64,000 nucleotides of DNA from Flagellimonas allohymeniacidonis (GCF_004296335.1 NZ_SGIU01000001.1:907290-971289); one strand, 5' to 3'; shown: positions 44,517 through 54,986, counted from the stretch's first letter. Program-made: numbers and translations. Notes: generated from the sequence alone by a model not told the origin.

Positions 44517-45500
44517 TTAAATGCTACCATAGTTTTGAAGTAAAATAGAATCGGTTTCTTCCCTGGATTTGAATACCTCAAAGGTTCGGCCCTGTGTTCG
44601 TTGAGCTCCAAGGGCATTAGCGTATTTTGCCGCCCTTATATAATTGGTTTCGTCCTCCAACAAGCCAAAACCGAGCCCTCCAGCAAAAGAATCCCCGCAA
44701 CCTGTGGTGTCGACCACGTGGTCCACTTTCACAGATTTCACCATTTCTTCATGGACTTGACCATCCTTTTTGTAATAGACCACTCCCCCACTGGAATCCA
44801 AGGTGACCACCAGAGATTTGACACCATGATTCAAGACATGTTTTCCCAAATGAGGAAGGTGGGCTCTCCCTTCTCCATCAAAATGGGTCAAATGTTCAAT
44901 GTCATATTCTTTTTCAAACCAGCTGCAATTCGATTCCTCCAAATTCATTTTCAGTACATCTATATATGGAAGCCACATATCGCGATCAATCCAAAACCTG
45001 ATTTTTCGATCTCCAAAAATGGTCAGCGTATTGGTAGGCCCATGGGCATCAAAAATAATAATGCCCTTACTGTTCTCCTTTATGTATTTGATTGTCTCCA
45101 GGGGAACTTCAAAGTCGGTAATGGGAACACAAACAAAAACATCGCAATGCAACAGTTCTTTAACATCTTCAGGAAGAATGGGATTCATAAAGCCAGTTTG
45201 CTTTTCCTGCCTATTGTTTTGATCTATAAACTTTAATTGGATAACATCACCTTGGTCCAAATCAGAAGTGATATATGATGTGTTGATGTTCCCGTAAGAG
45301 GAAAGAAGCTCACTTATTGGCTGGGCATCCCTCTTTCGCACATGGGAGACCACATGTACGGTTCCTTGATCTCCCAACAAACGCGATAAACCAATGGCCG
45401 TGTGTGTGGCACAACCGTATTTTTCAATTACCTCTCCATGATGGGTAGTAATATGATCTCGGGGTATGGGCCCAAGCACCGCTACATTATAGTTTGACAT
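44517..45500 (-). CDS. PfkB-family carbohydrate kinase
   Basis: A 327-residue ribokinase-superfamily kinase. It has the N-terminal AVLGPIPRDHI, a central substrate lid, and the anion-hole/catalytic motif DTTGCGDSFAGGLGFG (catalytic Asp in GDS). The family phosphorylates sugars or nucleosides; the substrate is not determinable. It ends 20 bp from the GH65 gene on the opposite strand, a possible link in glucoside metabolism. Confidence 0.87.
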   Translation of the reverse strand: MSNYNVAVLGPIPRDHITTHHGEVIEKYGCATHTAIGLSRLLGDQGTVHVVSHVRKRDAQPISELLSSYGNINTSYITSDLDQGDVIQLKFIDQNNRQEKQTGFMNPILPEDVKELLHCDVFVCVPITDFEVPLETIKYIKENSKGIIIFDAHGPTNTLTIFGDRKIRFWIDRDMWLPYIDVLKMNLEESNCSWFEKEYDIEHLTHFDGEGRAHLPHLGKHVLNHGVKSLVVTLDSSGGVVYYKKDGQVHEEMVKSVKVDHVVDTTGCGDSFAGGLGFGLLEDETNYIRAAKYANALGAQRTQGRTFEVFKSREETDSILLQNYGSI

Positions 45501-45797
45501 TTATTGGAATTTGATAAAAAAATACGAAAATAAACTAGCTGTATAAAATAATGAAACCTAAAATACATGCTTAGCTTGATTCCATAAAAAACTGTTTTTC
45601 AAACACTGGTTTGAGCCGAAATGTTTTCTGACCTGGAAATCAACAATTTGAATCCAGATTGATTTGTCTTTTTAAAAAATTTATTCGATGAAATGCATTT
45701 TTTAATCGACAAAAGTGAAAACCTATGAAAAATTCATAAGTAAACAGCCCAAAACTTTCTTCAAATTTGTGATGTATTAACCCCCAAATCTAATACC
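45501..45797. other. intergenic region with conserved leader before the PD40 gene
   Basis: Divergent promoter region for the PfkB and PD40 genes. It ends in TAACCCCCAAATCTA just before the PD40 start, identical over 15 bases to the leader of the response regulator gene at 47.36 kb. No other structure was recognised. Confidence 0.5.
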
Positions 45798-46655
45798 ATG
45801 AAAAAGTTTATCTCTTTTAACCTACTTATTTTCAGCCTTCTTCTTCATGTAATTGACGCCAATGCGCAAAACACAGAAGACCTGGCACAAAACTTAGAAA
45901 CTGAAACCAAAATTATTGGTGAGTACTCCACCCTTGAGGGCTATGTACCTTCTATCTCAGTAACTAAAAATGGCCAAATCGCTTATTTTAGCAAAGCCAT
46001 AGACCAAAAGCCTTTGTACGGGGTATTTTCCAAAAAAGAATTGGTTCATAAAATTTATCGAGCTGAGAACATTAACGGTGAATGGAAAAATATTACTGAA
46101 CTGGATGTTTGTCCAAAATATGCCTCAGCCAAACACCCTACCATTTCTGCTGATGGAAAGCGTTTGTTCTTTGCTTCCAATATGCGTGGTACTTATGGTA
46201 AATACGACATCTATGTAGCAGATATAAAATCTGACGGTAGCTTGGGAATTTCTAAAAATCTCGGACCTAAGGTCAATACAAAAAAGGACGAGCTTTACCC
46301 AAGCATCCACAATGGTACCTTGCTATTTTTCGCTTCCGAAGGTCGTGAAGGGTACGGCGGACTTGACCTATATGCCACCCAAGTAACCCACAACAAATTG
46401 ACTGCATCCGTAAATCTCGGAAGTCATATCAATAGCAGTAGGGATGAATATGCCATTCAATTGAGTCCTACTAAGGGATTAGGCTATGTCGTCTCAAACA
46501 GGGGAAGAAACCATACTATTTCCCAGCATATCATAGCTTATGGCCGCGCTTCTGAAAAGAACCAAGTGGTTGCCAAAAACGATGCTGACCTACAGGATGT
46601 GCTTAGCGATCCTTCGCAAACCGAATACACCAGTACAGTTTATGTAGACAAATAG
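45798..46655 (+). CDS. exported PD40 beta-propeller protein
   Basis: A 285-residue protein with a signal peptide (KFISFNLLIFSLLLHVIDAN, then AQ). It contains PD40/TolB-like repeats: HPTISADGKRLFFASNMRG with YDIYVADI, and YPSIHNGTLLFFASEGREG with LDLYAT. In flavobacteria these propellers often precede an OmpA domain, which is missing here, so it is a free-standing or shortened version. Periplasmic. Its leader matches that of the response regulator 0.7 kb downstream. Confidence 0.85.
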   Translation: MKKFISFNLLIFSLLLHVIDANAQNTEDLAQNLETETKIIGEYSTLEGYVPSISVTKNGQIAYFSKAIDQKPLYGVFSKKELVHKIYRAENINGEWKNITELDVCPKYASAKHPTISADGKRLFFASNMRGTYGKYDIYVADIKSDGSLGISKNLGPKVNTKKDELYPSIHNGTLLFFASEGREGYGGLDLYATQVTHNKLTASVNLGSHINSSRDEYAIQLSPTKGLGYVVSNRGRNHTISQHIIAYGRASEKNQVVAKNDADLQDVLSDPSQTEYTSTVYVDK

Positions 46656-47362
46656 TCCAGTACTAGATTTGGAAGTTGGTTTAATACAAGTTAAATCGGT
46701 CCACTACCTGAGGGTTAATTTGATGTTGTTTAATTGCCGAAATATTTAATCATGCTTAACCCATGATAATTTAGACAGAGGGGAACTGCAAGTTTATCAT
46801 ACGAAACGGGTTGTATTATTTCAATCTGACCGATTTTTACCGAGAACAGGATGTTACTTCAAACATCCTGTTCTTTTTTTTATTTAAATACTTGAATATT
46901 AGGTTATTATAGATATTAATGTCTTTATTTAAGTCTATAATTTTCAGCCAATACCTTTATTTTGGGGCTGCATTTGAACGAAAACAACTACAAGTTTTCT
47001 CTTTTTGGAATAAAAATTCCTAATTTAAATCTTGAAATAATGCAAACCCAAATCGTATTACCATGAAAAAAAACTGCAACTCTCGAAAGAAAAGTTTTCC
47101 CAACGAGAAATCGAACTACTTTTTTTAGTGTTTTAATACACTAACCTCGACTTTACATTTTTTGTTTTACCTAGGGTAAAGAGAACGTGTCCATACCTGT
47201 TATGAAGACATGATTGTCTTGCATTGGCCTACTATACTGTTCGTCAAGGTGTATTTCAATCATTATAACTCTTCACAGATGGGTGTCGAGCACTCCACTT
47301 ATGCCCAAAATTGAGCATAGGAAGACCTTTTTTAATCAGATAACCCCCAAATCTATCTTATC
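46656..47362. other. 700-bp gene-poor region with terminator, palindrome and small relic frame
   Basis: Holds a strong terminator at 46843-46881. At 47063-47128 there is a 21-codon frame starting MKKNCNSRKKSF; removing two bases of its eight-A run, or reading the other frame, gives KLQLSKEKFSQREIELLFLV, which resembles the start of a LuxR HTH. An inverted repeat TTTACC-TAG-GGTAAA lies at 47166-47180. The region ends with the shared TAACCCCCAAATCTA leader at about 47341-47355. Confidence 0.5.
46843..46881 (+). terminator. intrinsic terminator
   Basis: AGAACAGGATGTT (46843-46855) and AACATCCTGTTCT (46862-46874) form a perfect 13-bp stem with a 6-base loop followed by a long T run. It lies nearly 190 bp after the PD40 stop, leaving a long 3' region. 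Confidence 0.9.
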
Positions 47363-48007
47363 ATGAAAAAAATCCCCTTAAAAATCGCCATCATCGATAA
47401 TGATGAAAATTTAAAGTCGGTATATCAAATTTATTTTGAACATACCGAAGAATATGAATTATGCGGAATATATCCTTCCGTAACCACTCTTTTATCCGAA
47501 TTCGGAAGGTTAAGTCCGGATGTGATTATCTCCGAGGTTTCCTTGTCTGGTGTAAAAGGAGTTGACGGCATTGAACATTTCAAAAAGAAAAATTCTGCTG
47601 TACAGATATTGATGATGAGCAACCGTGCCCGATTTGAAATGATAAAGGAAGCCTTTAAGAAAGGAGCCTGTGGTTACCTTACCAAGCCCCTATCCAGAGA
47701 TCGGCTTTTCAATGCCTTGGAGGAATTGGAAGTGCATGGCATTACCATGGAACATGAGGTGGCCAAAAAAATCATCAGCTCGTTCCAGACCAGAAGTTTT
47801 GATTCTTTTTCAAGAAAGGAAAATGAAATCATTGAACTGCTGACCCAAGGATTCACATACAAGATGATTGCCGATAGGCTTTGTGTAACGACCAGTGCGG
47901 TGAATTTTCATATTCAAAACATCTATGTTAAGCTCAATGTAAATTCTAAATCAGAAGCCTTGCAAAAAATTCGGGAACTTGAAACAAGACGTTTGAATGC
48001 TGCATAG
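47363..48007 (+). CDS. atypical LuxR-type response regulator with Glu at the phosphorylation site
   Basis: A 214-residue protein with a receiver and a C-terminal LuxR HTH (SRKENEIIELLTQGFTYKMI followed by ADRLCVTTSAVNFHIQNI). The receiver keeps the acidic pair (IDNDEN), S86 and K108 (GYLTKPL), but the phospho-acceptor Asp is E58 in DVIISEVSLSG. Glu often mimics the phosphorylated state, so the protein may be constitutively active or controlled without phosphorylation. No histidine kinase is adjacent. It shares its 5' leader with the PD40 gene. Confidence 0.9.
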   Translation: MKKIPLKIAIIDNDENLKSVYQIYFEHTEEYELCGIYPSVTTLLSEFGRLSPDVIISEVSLSGVKGVDGIEHFKKKNSAVQILMMSNRARFEMIKEAFKKGACGYLTKPLSRDRLFNALEELEVHGITMEHEVAKKIISSFQTRSFDSFSRKENEIIELLTQGFTYKMIADRLCVTTSAVNFHIQNIYVKLNVNSKSEALQKIRELETRRLNAA

Positions 48008-48041
48008 TCAATCCTGTGATTACCAAACACTTTAAAAACGA

Positions 48042-48070
48042 AAAAAGCCCGACCATGGTCGGGCTTTTTC
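48042..48070. terminator. bidirectional terminator
   Basis: AAAAAGCCCGACCA (48042-48055) and TGGTCGGGCTTTTT (48056-48069) form a fully palindromic 28-bp element ending in T runs on both strands. It separates the response regulator gene from the convergent dnaK. Confidence 0.92.
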
Positions 48071-48087
48071 TTATACTTGAAATATAA

Positions 48088-49998
48088 TTATTTCACTTCT
48101 TCGAAGTCCACATCTTCTACATTGTCACCATCTTTGGACTCCGTACCTGTGGTATCTTCTCCATTTGGTGAAGGTCCACCAGCTTGTTGGCCCTCCGCCT
48201 GCGCTTTGTACATTTCCTCAGAAGCAACTTTCCAAGCTTCGTTGATTTTTTCCAAAGCAGGTTCAATCAAAGCCAAATCTTTGGTTTCGTATGCTTTCTT
48301 CAACTCTTCCAAAGCATCTTCGATAGGCTTTTTCTTATCATCAGAAAGTTTATCTCCGAATTCCTTCAATTGTTTCTCTGTCTGGAAAATCATTCCATCC
48401 GCTTCGTTCAATTTATCAGCGGTTTCTTTCGCTTTCTTATCGGCTTCAGCGTTGGCTTCCGCCTCAGCTTTCATTTTTTGGATTTCCTCCTCGGTCAATC
48501 CAGAAGAAGCCTCAATACGAATGTCCTGGGTTTTATTTGTGGCTTTATCGGTTGCCGAAACCTTGATAATACCATTCGCATCGATATCAAAGGTCACTTC
48601 AATTTGAGGTGTTCCTCTTGGCGCAGGCGGAATACCATCTAAATGGAACCTACCAATAGTTTTGTTATCCGCAGCCATAGGTCTTTCCCCTTGCAGCACA
48701 TGGATTTCAACTGAAGGCTGATTATCTGCTGCAGTAGAGAACACTTGAGATTTCTTTGTTGGGATTGTGGTATTTGCCTCAATTAATTTGGTGAACACAC
48801 TTCCCATGGTTTCAATTCCCAAAGAAAGAGGGGTAACATCCAAAAGAAGTACATCTTTCACATCTCCTGTCAAAACACCACCTTGAATGGCTGCTCCAAC
48901 GGCAACTACCTCATCAGGATTCACTCCTTTGGAAGGTTTCTTACCGAAGAATTTTTCGACAGCTTCTTGTACTGCGGGAATTCGGGTAGATCCACCTACC
49001 AATATAATTTCGTCGATATCGCTTTTTGAAAGTCCGGCTGCCTTCAATGCAGTTTCACATGGTGCAATGGTACGCTTCACCAAGTCATCAATCAATTGCT
49101 CAAACTTGGCTTTTGAAAGGGTGCGAACCAAGTGTTTGGGTCCTGAAGCAGTGGCCGTTACATAAGGCAAGTTGATTTCGGTTTGTGCAGAGGACGACAA
49201 TTCAATTTTGGCCTTTTCAGCTGCCTCACGCAAACGCTGTAAAGCCATGGCATCATCCCTTAGATCAAGACCTTCATCCGACTTGAACTCTTCGGCCAAC
49301 CAATCGATGATCTTTTGGTCCACATCATCACCACCTAAGTGCGTGTCCCCATCTGTTGCCAATACTTCAAAAACGCCATCACCCAATTCCAAAATGGATA
49401 CATCGTGGGTACCTCCACCAAAATCAAAAACTACAATTTTTCGGTCTGTATCCTTTTTGTCCAAGCCGTAAGCCAATGAGGCAGCAGTTGGTTCGTTGAT
49501 GATACGTTCAACGGTAAGACCTGCAATCTCACCTGCTTCCTTAGTAGCCTGACGCTGCGAATCATTAAAGTATGCGGGTACAGTAATTACGGCTCGTGTA
49601 ACATCTTGACCCAAATAATCTTCAGCTGTTTTCTTCATTTTTTGAAGAATCATTGCCGAAAGTTCTTGTGGAGTGTACAAACGTCCATCCACATCAACCC
49701 TAGGGGTGTCATTGTCACCTTTTACCACGTTATAAGGAACTCGGTCTGCTTCCTTTTTGGATTCGGAGAACTTGTTCCCCATAAATCGCTTAATGGAATA
49801 TATAGTTTTATTTGGATTGGTCACCGCCTGTCTTTTTGCTGGGTCACCAACTTTTATTTCACCGCCTTCAACAAAGGCGATTACAGAAGGGGTTGTTCTT
49901 TTTCCTTCCGCGTTGGGGATTACCACTGGCTCGTTACCTTCCATTACCGAGACACAGGAGTTGGTCGTACCCAAATCAATTCCTATTATTTTACTCAT
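48088..49998 (-). CDS. dnaK: molecular chaperone DnaK (Hsp70)
   Basis: A 636-residue cytoplasmic ATP-driven chaperone of the expected length. It has [14 protein letters not shown] at the N-terminus, [14 protein letters not shown] and [13 protein letters not shown] in the ATPase domain, the linker [15 protein letters not shown], a substrate-binding domain, and an acidic C-terminal tail ending [10 protein letters not shown]. grpE and dnaJ are not adjacent, and no CIRCE element is seen upstream. Confidence 0.98.
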   Translation of the reverse strand: MSKIIGIDLGTTNSCVSVMEGNEPVVIPNAEGKRTTPSVIAFVEGGEIKVGDPAKRQAVTNPNKTIYSIKRFMGNKFSESKKEADRVPYNVVKGDNDTPRVDVDGRLYTPQELSAMILQKMKKTAEDYLGQDVTRAVITVPAYFNDSQRQATKEAGEIAGLTVERIINEPTAASLAYGLDKKDTDRKIVVFDFGGGTHDVSILELGDGVFEVLATDGDTHLGGDDVDQKIIDWLAEEFKSDEGLDLRDDAMALQRLREAAEKAKIELSSSAQTEINLPYVTATASGPKHLVRTLSKAKFEQLIDDLVKRTIAPCETALKAAGLSKSDIDEIILVGGSTRIPAVQEAVEKFFGKKPSKGVNPDEVVAVGAAIQGGVLTGDVKDVLLLDVTPLSLGIETMGSVFTKLIEANTTIPTKKSQVFSTAADNQPSVEIHVLQGERPMAADNKTIGRFHLDGIPPAPRGTPQIEVTFDIDANGIIKVSATDKATNKTQDIRIEASSGLTEEEIQKMKAEAEANAEADKKAKETADKLNEADGMIFQTEKQLKEFGDKLSDDKKKPIEDALEELKKAYETKDLALIEPALEKINEAWKVASEEMYKAQAEGQQAGGPSPNGEDTTGTESKDGDNVEDVDFEEVK

Positions 49999-50163
49999 TG
50001 TATATAAGTTATATCAGTTGATAATTCTTTTCTAATTCGCTTAACAATTGTCAATGACTATGCCATCCAATAGAATATGACAAGCTGTCATATTTTGATG
50101 CATACAATGTGATGAACTATTGAGGTTGTCGCCCTATCTTTGGAGCAGTACAAACGCTGGTAA

Positions 50164-51588
50164 ATGGAATGTATTAGTGTATTTGACATGCTCAAAATTG
50201 GTGTGGGGCCTTCGAGTTCACATACCCTGGGCCCTTGGCGAGCTGCGGAAAGATGGATTTCTGAACTTAGGGACATGGGCCACTTTCAATCTAGCAAAAA
50301 AGTTAAGGTTACCTTATATGGTTCACTATCCCTGACAGGAAAAGGGCATGCCACCGATATCGCTGTGGTTATGGGGCTTTTGGGACAAGACCCTGAGACG
50401 GTGTCCACAGAGACCATTCCAACAGTAATTGAAGAAATCAAATCCAGTGGCCAATTATGTTTTGCGGGTGAACGAACCATTCCATTTGATTTTCAGAGAG
50501 ACATTGTTTTCAAAAGGGAATTTCTCCCCTTTCATGCCAACGGTCTTCGTTTTGAGGCGCTATTGTCAAACAATACTACCGTTGTAGAAACCTATTATTC
50601 CATTGGAGGAGGTTTTGTGGTTAAGGAAACCCTAGAGCATTCTAAAGAAAACAAGGAAACTTTTAAAACCTTTCCTTGTCCCATTAAAACTGGTGATGAA
50701 CTTCTGGCCTATTGCCACTCCCACCAATGTTCGGTTTCTGATGTTGTTTTGCTAAATGAAAGGTCTTTGCGCACGGATAAGGACATCGATTATGAATTGC
50801 AGCGGATTTGGGACACCATGTTGGACTGCATGTATTTGGGATGCCACACCCAAGGCAAACTGCCTGGCGGACTCAATGTAAGACGGAGGGCCTATGAAAT
50901 GCACCAGAACCTCAAAGGAGATTTACCCTATTCCAATCCGAAAGAATGGTTGGAGACGATACGTAAAACCGAAGTCAAATTTCGTCAAATATTAAAATGG
51001 GTGAGCTGCTTTGCACTTAGTGTAAATGAAGTAAATGCTTCCTTGGGGCGAGTGGTAACCGCTCCTACCAATGGTAGCGCTGGGGTTATTCCAGCGGTTT
51101 TGATGTATTATTTGGTCATTGAAAACCATGAGGCCGATTTTCAACATATCAAAAAATTCTTGTTGGTAGCTAGCGAGATTGGTAGCATTTTCAAAAAGGG
51201 AGCAACAATATCTGCCGCTATGGGTGGATGCCAAGCAGAAATTGGTGTTTCTTCGGCGATGGCGGCTGGTGCTCTTTGTGAGCTATTGGGAGGTAACCCA
51301 GATCAGGTGTTGGTAGCTTCGGAAATTGCCATGGAACACCATTTGGGTCTTACCTGCGATCCCATTGGTGGGCTTGTTCAGGTTCCTTGCATCGAACGTA
51401 ATTCGATGGGTGCGATAAAAGCCATAAATGCCGCGGAACTGGCTATGGATACCGACCCAAAGGAAGTAAAGGTTCCATTGGACAAGGTTATCCAGACCAT
51501 GTGGGAAACGGCCAAGGACATGAACAGTAAATACAAAGAAACCTCTGAAGGAGGTTTAGCCGTTGGTGTTAACTTGAGTGATTGCTAA
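50164..51588 (+). CDS. sdaA: L-serine ammonia-lyase (single-chain, Fe-S)
   Basis: A 474-residue enzyme converting L-serine to pyruvate and ammonia. It has the N-terminal [20 protein letters not shown], the [15 protein letters not shown] substrate segment, and the three cysteines for the 4Fe-4S cluster ([24 protein letters not shown]). Single-chain organisation matches the SdaA/SdaB type. The following VF530-like frame overlaps its end only if an earlier start is used. Confidence 0.95.
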   Translation: MECISVFDMLKIGVGPSSSHTLGPWRAAERWISELRDMGHFQSSKKVKVTLYGSLSLTGKGHATDIAVVMGLLGQDPETVSTETIPTVIEEIKSSGQLCFAGERTIPFDFQRDIVFKREFLPFHANGLRFEALLSNNTTVVETYYSIGGGFVVKETLEHSKENKETFKTFPCPIKTGDELLAYCHSHQCSVSDVVLLNERSLRTDKDIDYELQRIWDTMLDCMYLGCHTQGKLPGGLNVRRRAYEMHQNLKGDLPYSNPKEWLETIRKTEVKFRQILKWVSCFALSVNEVNASLGRVVTAPTNGSAGVIPAVLMYYLVIENHEADFQHIKKFLLVASEIGSIFKKGATISAAMGGCQAEIGVSSAMAAGALCELLGGNPDQVLVASEIAMEHHLGLTCDPIGGLVQVPCIERNSMGAIKAINAAELAMDTDPKEVKVPLDKVIQTMWETAKDMNSKYKETSEGGLAVGVNLSDC

Positions 51589-51604
51589 AAAGTATCAGCC
51601 TTTT

Positions 51605-51850
51605 ATGGACAAAAAGAACAATCACAAACAATCACAACCCAATAATCCGTTGCATGGCGTAAAGTTGATTGATATTTTGGAATTATTGGTTGAGCATTAT
51701 GGCTGGGAAGAAATGGCAAGGAGAATCAATATCAATTGTTTTAAAAACGACCCTTCAATCAAATCAAGTCTTAAGTTTTTAAGAAGAACACCATGGGCTA
51801 GGGATAAAGTGGAAAGGCTCTATATTAACCTAATGACAGGAGGGGGTTAA
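51605..51850 (+). CDS. VF530-family (DUF2132) small DNA-binding protein
   Basis: 81 residues from ATG 51605, chosen over an upstream start that overlaps the serine dehydratase gene. [40 protein letters not shown] and [19 protein letters not shown] cover nearly the whole VF530 domain, a helical fold described as DNA-binding. Cellular role unknown. Confidence 0.88.
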   Translation: MDKKNNHKQSQPNNPLHGVKLIDILELLVEHYGWEEMARRININCFKNDPSIKSSLKFLRRTPWARDKVERLYINLMTGGG

Positions 51851-52082
51851 AAGATTTTCCCTAAAACACAGCAAAACAAGCATCGTACACAATATTCTCA
51901 GCGAGGTTATGCAGATTTTATTACCTTAGTGATTGATTAGCAGTAAATTATCGAATAATTAACTTCATCAAAACTTTTAGATAAATACCCCCTTAAGGTG
52001 CAATGCCTTTTTATGCAGAACAGCTCTCCCCCACTGGTTCGCTAATCAAAACGTAAAAAAGAAAACCTAACGACAGAACATT

Positions 52083-53813
52083 ATGAAAACAAAATTAAGC
52101 TTGGCCATATTGGTTTTGGTAGTATTGACCTCCGTTCATTTCTTAACAAAAAACACTTCCAATACTACGCTTAAGAATCAACAAAAAGCATCCTTTAGCT
52201 TTATCAAGTGCACACCAACCACCTATTTGTTGGAAGTGGTGGATTCTACACAACAAATTGCGCCTCTTTTTGAAAATTTAGGGGATTTGACCTACAGCAT
52301 CACAACTGAAAATGAAAGAGCGCAAATATTCTTTGATCAAGGTTTACGGCTCACGTATGCCTTTAACCATGCAGAGGCCCATAGATCATTCATGGAAGCC
52401 TCTCGTTTAGATCCTACTTCGGCAATGACATTTTGGGGCCAAGCTTATGCCTTGGGTCCCAATATAAATGACCCATTGCCCCCAGAGGAGCGGAAAATAA
52501 AAACCAATGAAGCACTGGCCAAGGCCCTAAGTCTAGCTTCCACTGCAAGCCCGAAAGAACAAGCCCTTATCAACGCCCTAACGGCCAGGTACAGCGAAGA
52601 CCTCACCAAGGATGTTGCAGAGCTTAATATGGCCTATATGAATGCAATGGCAAAAGTACTGGACGAATATCCGGATGATGCTGAAGTACAGGTATTATTT
52701 GCTGCCTCGGTGATGAACACAGTTCCTTGGAATTATTGGGATGAAGGCGGAAATCCCTCCCCCAATATTCCAGAAGCTAAGGCCGCTCTTGAAAAAGCAA
52801 TGGAAATCAATCCAAATAATCCTGGGGCACATCACTATTACATTCATATGGTGGAGCTGCCAAAACCAGATTTAGGCGTTGCAAGTGCCGATAAGTTGGG
52901 AACGCTTATGCCGGCGGCAGGACATTTAGTGCACATGCCCTCTCATATTTATATTCGAGTGGGACGTTATTTGGATGCCGTTGAAGCGAATCAAAGTGCA
53001 ATTTTAGCCGATGAGGATTACATTTCCCAATGTTACTCACAAGGCTTATATCCTTTGGGATACTATCCTCATAATATCCATTTTCTTTGGTCTGCAGCCA
53101 GTCTGCTGGGCAATAGTGATGTCGCTATTGATGCTGCAAAGAAGACTGCGGAAAAAGTTCCTGTAGGGGAATTTATAACCATGCCATTTTTACAAGATTT
53201 TGCTTCTACACCCATGTTGGCCTACACCCGATTTGGAAAATGGAACGAAATTTTGACCATTCCCGCACCCAACAAGGATATTAAACACCTTAACTTGATT
53301 CGCCATTATGCCAGAGGGCTTGCGTTTATCAGAAAAGGAAATGCCAAGGAGGCCAAAGAAGAATTGGACGCAATCAAAGTTTTGAAAAATGACCCTGAAC
53401 TTGAAGATCTGGTGGCCACCGCGCACAACCCTTCGATTAATTCAGCGAACATAGCGTATGAAGTTGTGGCAGGGGAATTGGCCGCATTGAATGGTGATTC
53501 TGCCAAAGCCATTGAACATCTCAAGAATGCCGTGGTATTTGAAGATGCCCTTACCTATACCGAACCTGCTGCATGGCATATTCCGACAAGACAGAACTTA
53601 GGGGCCATTTTAATGACCGCAAAAAAATACGAAGAAGCAGAACAAGTGTATCGGGAAGATTTGGAGATACTTCGACAAAATGGATGGTCCTTAATGGGAC
53701 TGCACAACAGTTTGAAGGCCCAAGGTAAGTTAGATGAAGCAAAAGCCATTAAAGCGGAATTTGATAAAGCTTGGCAACATTCTGATTTGACTATTTCAAC
53801 CTCCGTATTGTAA
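52083..53813 (+). CDS. exported TPR-repeat protein
   Basis: A 576-residue protein with an N-terminal signal/anchor (LSLAILVLVVLTSVHFLT). TPR-like helical pairs occur through the sequence (AHRSFMEASRLDPTSAMTFW, ALEKAMEINPNNPGAHHYYI, YEEAEQVYREDLEILRQNG). H-rich motifs (HHYYIHMVE, HMPSHIYIRVG) recur in this family and could bind metal or heme. The SCO gene follows 10 bp later, suggesting a link to copper or redox handling. Confidence 0.85.
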   Translation: MKTKLSLAILVLVVLTSVHFLTKNTSNTTLKNQQKASFSFIKCTPTTYLLEVVDSTQQIAPLFENLGDLTYSITTENERAQIFFDQGLRLTYAFNHAEAHRSFMEASRLDPTSAMTFWGQAYALGPNINDPLPPEERKIKTNEALAKALSLASTASPKEQALINALTARYSEDLTKDVAELNMAYMNAMAKVLDEYPDDAEVQVLFAASVMNTVPWNYWDEGGNPSPNIPEAKAALEKAMEINPNNPGAHHYYIHMVELPKPDLGVASADKLGTLMPAAGHLVHMPSHIYIRVGRYLDAVEANQSAILADEDYISQCYSQGLYPLGYYPHNIHFLWSAASLLGNSDVAIDAAKKTAEKVPVGEFITMPFLQDFASTPMLAYTRFGKWNEILTIPAPNKDIKHLNLIRHYARGLAFIRKGNAKEAKEELDAIKVLKNDPELEDLVATAHNPSINSANIAYEVVAGELAALNGDSAKAIEHLKNAVVFEDALTYTEPAAWHIPTRQNLGAILMTAKKYEEAEQVYREDLEILRQNGWSLMGLHNSLKAQGKLDEAKAIKAEFDKAWQHSDLTISTSVL

Positions 53814-53823
53814 AAGGGCAAAA

Positions 53824-54480
53824 ATGTCATTTAAAAAATATAAGCAAACCAAAAGGCTCGTGGTTTTTGGAACTATTGGCGTTTTGTTTGCTTTTTATAT
53901 TGTTTTCCGGGGCGGCTCAGAATTACCTGTTATAGGCCCAAAAGATTTTAATCCAGAATTGGTAGATAATAGCCTACAACATTCAGAAAAGCCACATACC
54001 GTAGCCGATTTTACTTTGATAAATCAAAATGGAAGAATCATCACCCAATCAGATTATAAAAATAAAATCTATGTTGCTGATTTCTTTTTTACCCGTTGCC
54101 CAAGTATCTGTCCTATTATGTCAAATAACATGGGGAAATTACAGGAGATTTTCTTGAACAACGATGATATCATGTTGTTATCCATGTCCGTTACCCCCGA
54201 AATGGACAATGTTTCAATTTTAAGGGAATATGCCAATAGACATGGGGTCGTTGATACCAAATGGAACATTACCACGGGAGATAAAAAACACATCTACAAT
54301 TTAGCCCGCAAAAGTTACTTTGCCGCAGTGGATGAAGGAGATGGTGGCTTACAGGACTTTATTCATACGCCTAACTTTGTTTTGGTCGACCGAAAAAAAC
54401 AAATACGGGGAGTTTACAATGGTACGGACGACGACGACGTGCTCCGTTTAATTGATGATATTAAAATACTTGCTCAATAA
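53824..54480 (+). CDS. SCO1/SenC-family protein
   Basis: A 218-residue membrane-anchored thioredoxin-fold protein (anchor LVVFGTIGVLFAFYIVF). The copper/redox motif C-x3-C is in FTRCPSICPIM, and the conserved distal His is in DFIHTPNFVLVDR. SCO proteins deliver copper to cytochrome oxidase CuA or act as thiol reductants. Co-transcribed with the upstream TPR protein. Confidence 0.92.
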   Translation: MSFKKYKQTKRLVVFGTIGVLFAFYIVFRGGSELPVIGPKDFNPELVDNSLQHSEKPHTVADFTLINQNGRIITQSDYKNKIYVADFFFTRCPSICPIMSNNMGKLQEIFLNNDDIMLLSMSVTPEMDNVSILREYANRHGVVDTKWNITTGDKKHIYNLARKSYFAAVDEGDGGLQDFIHTPNFVLVDRKKQIRGVYNGTDDDDVLRLIDDIKILAQ

Positions 54481-54509
54481 ATCGTAACTAAAATGGAAAC
54501 CTAAGCTGT

Positions 54510-54986
54510 TTACTCTTCAAGACAGCCTGCTTTGCCTCTGGTATCAATCAAATAAATGATTTTCCAAGTACCATCAAAATTGATGAGTTGAAAAGAATTA
54601 ATGCCACAATGTGAGAAATTCCCATTAAGCCAAAATTCATACCCTACCCATGCATTGGCCATGGTTCGATCTACCTGAATAGAAAAAGAAGTTAACTTCT
54701 CTTCAAAACCAATACTGTCCGGAATACTGACAATGGATTCGAGAAATTTCGAGAATTCACTGGTACGGTACATGGTTTTTCCCTCCTTGTTTCTCCCAGT
54801 CGTCTGAAGCACTATGGAATTGTCAACAACATTTTTAATGATGGTCGAGTCCTGCTTGTGGAATCCGTCAAAAAAAGTCCGGATGGTTTCCTCAACAGCT
54901 TGTTTTTCCATGCCATCGGCATTGGGTCCCTGGGCATAAATTGAGATTGTAAATAGAGATAAGATAAAGAAGGTGAATGTTTTCAT
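54510..54986 (-). CDS. exported NTF2-like protein
   Basis: 158 residues from ATG 54986, which gives a signal peptide (MKTFTFFILSLFTISIYAQG); an upstream TTG would spoil it. The mature part has the NTF2/SnoaL-like pattern (AVEETIRTFFDGFHKQDSTI, then alternating strands ending FQLINFDGTWKIIYLIDTRG). The cone-shaped fold binds small ligands; no catalytic residues are evident. Divergent from panB. Confidence 0.8.
   Translation of the reverse strand: MKTFTFFILSLFTISIYAQGPNADGMEKQAVEETIRTFFDGFHKQDSTIIKNVVDNSIVLQTTGRNKEGKTMYRTSEFSKFLESIVSIPDSIGFEEKLTSFSIQVDRTMANAWVGYEFWLNGNFSHCGINSFQLINFDGTWKIIYLIDTRGKAGCLEE

Noticed and set aside
44601..45236. 211-codon frame opposite the PfkB kinase
   Set aside because: Fully contained in the well-supported kinase gene and without any motif.
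48077..48607. Long open frame antisense to dnaK (176 codons)
   Set aside because: It lies wholly within the dnaK reading frame on the other strand and is Ser/Phe-rich low complexity; it is a shadow of dnaK codon use.
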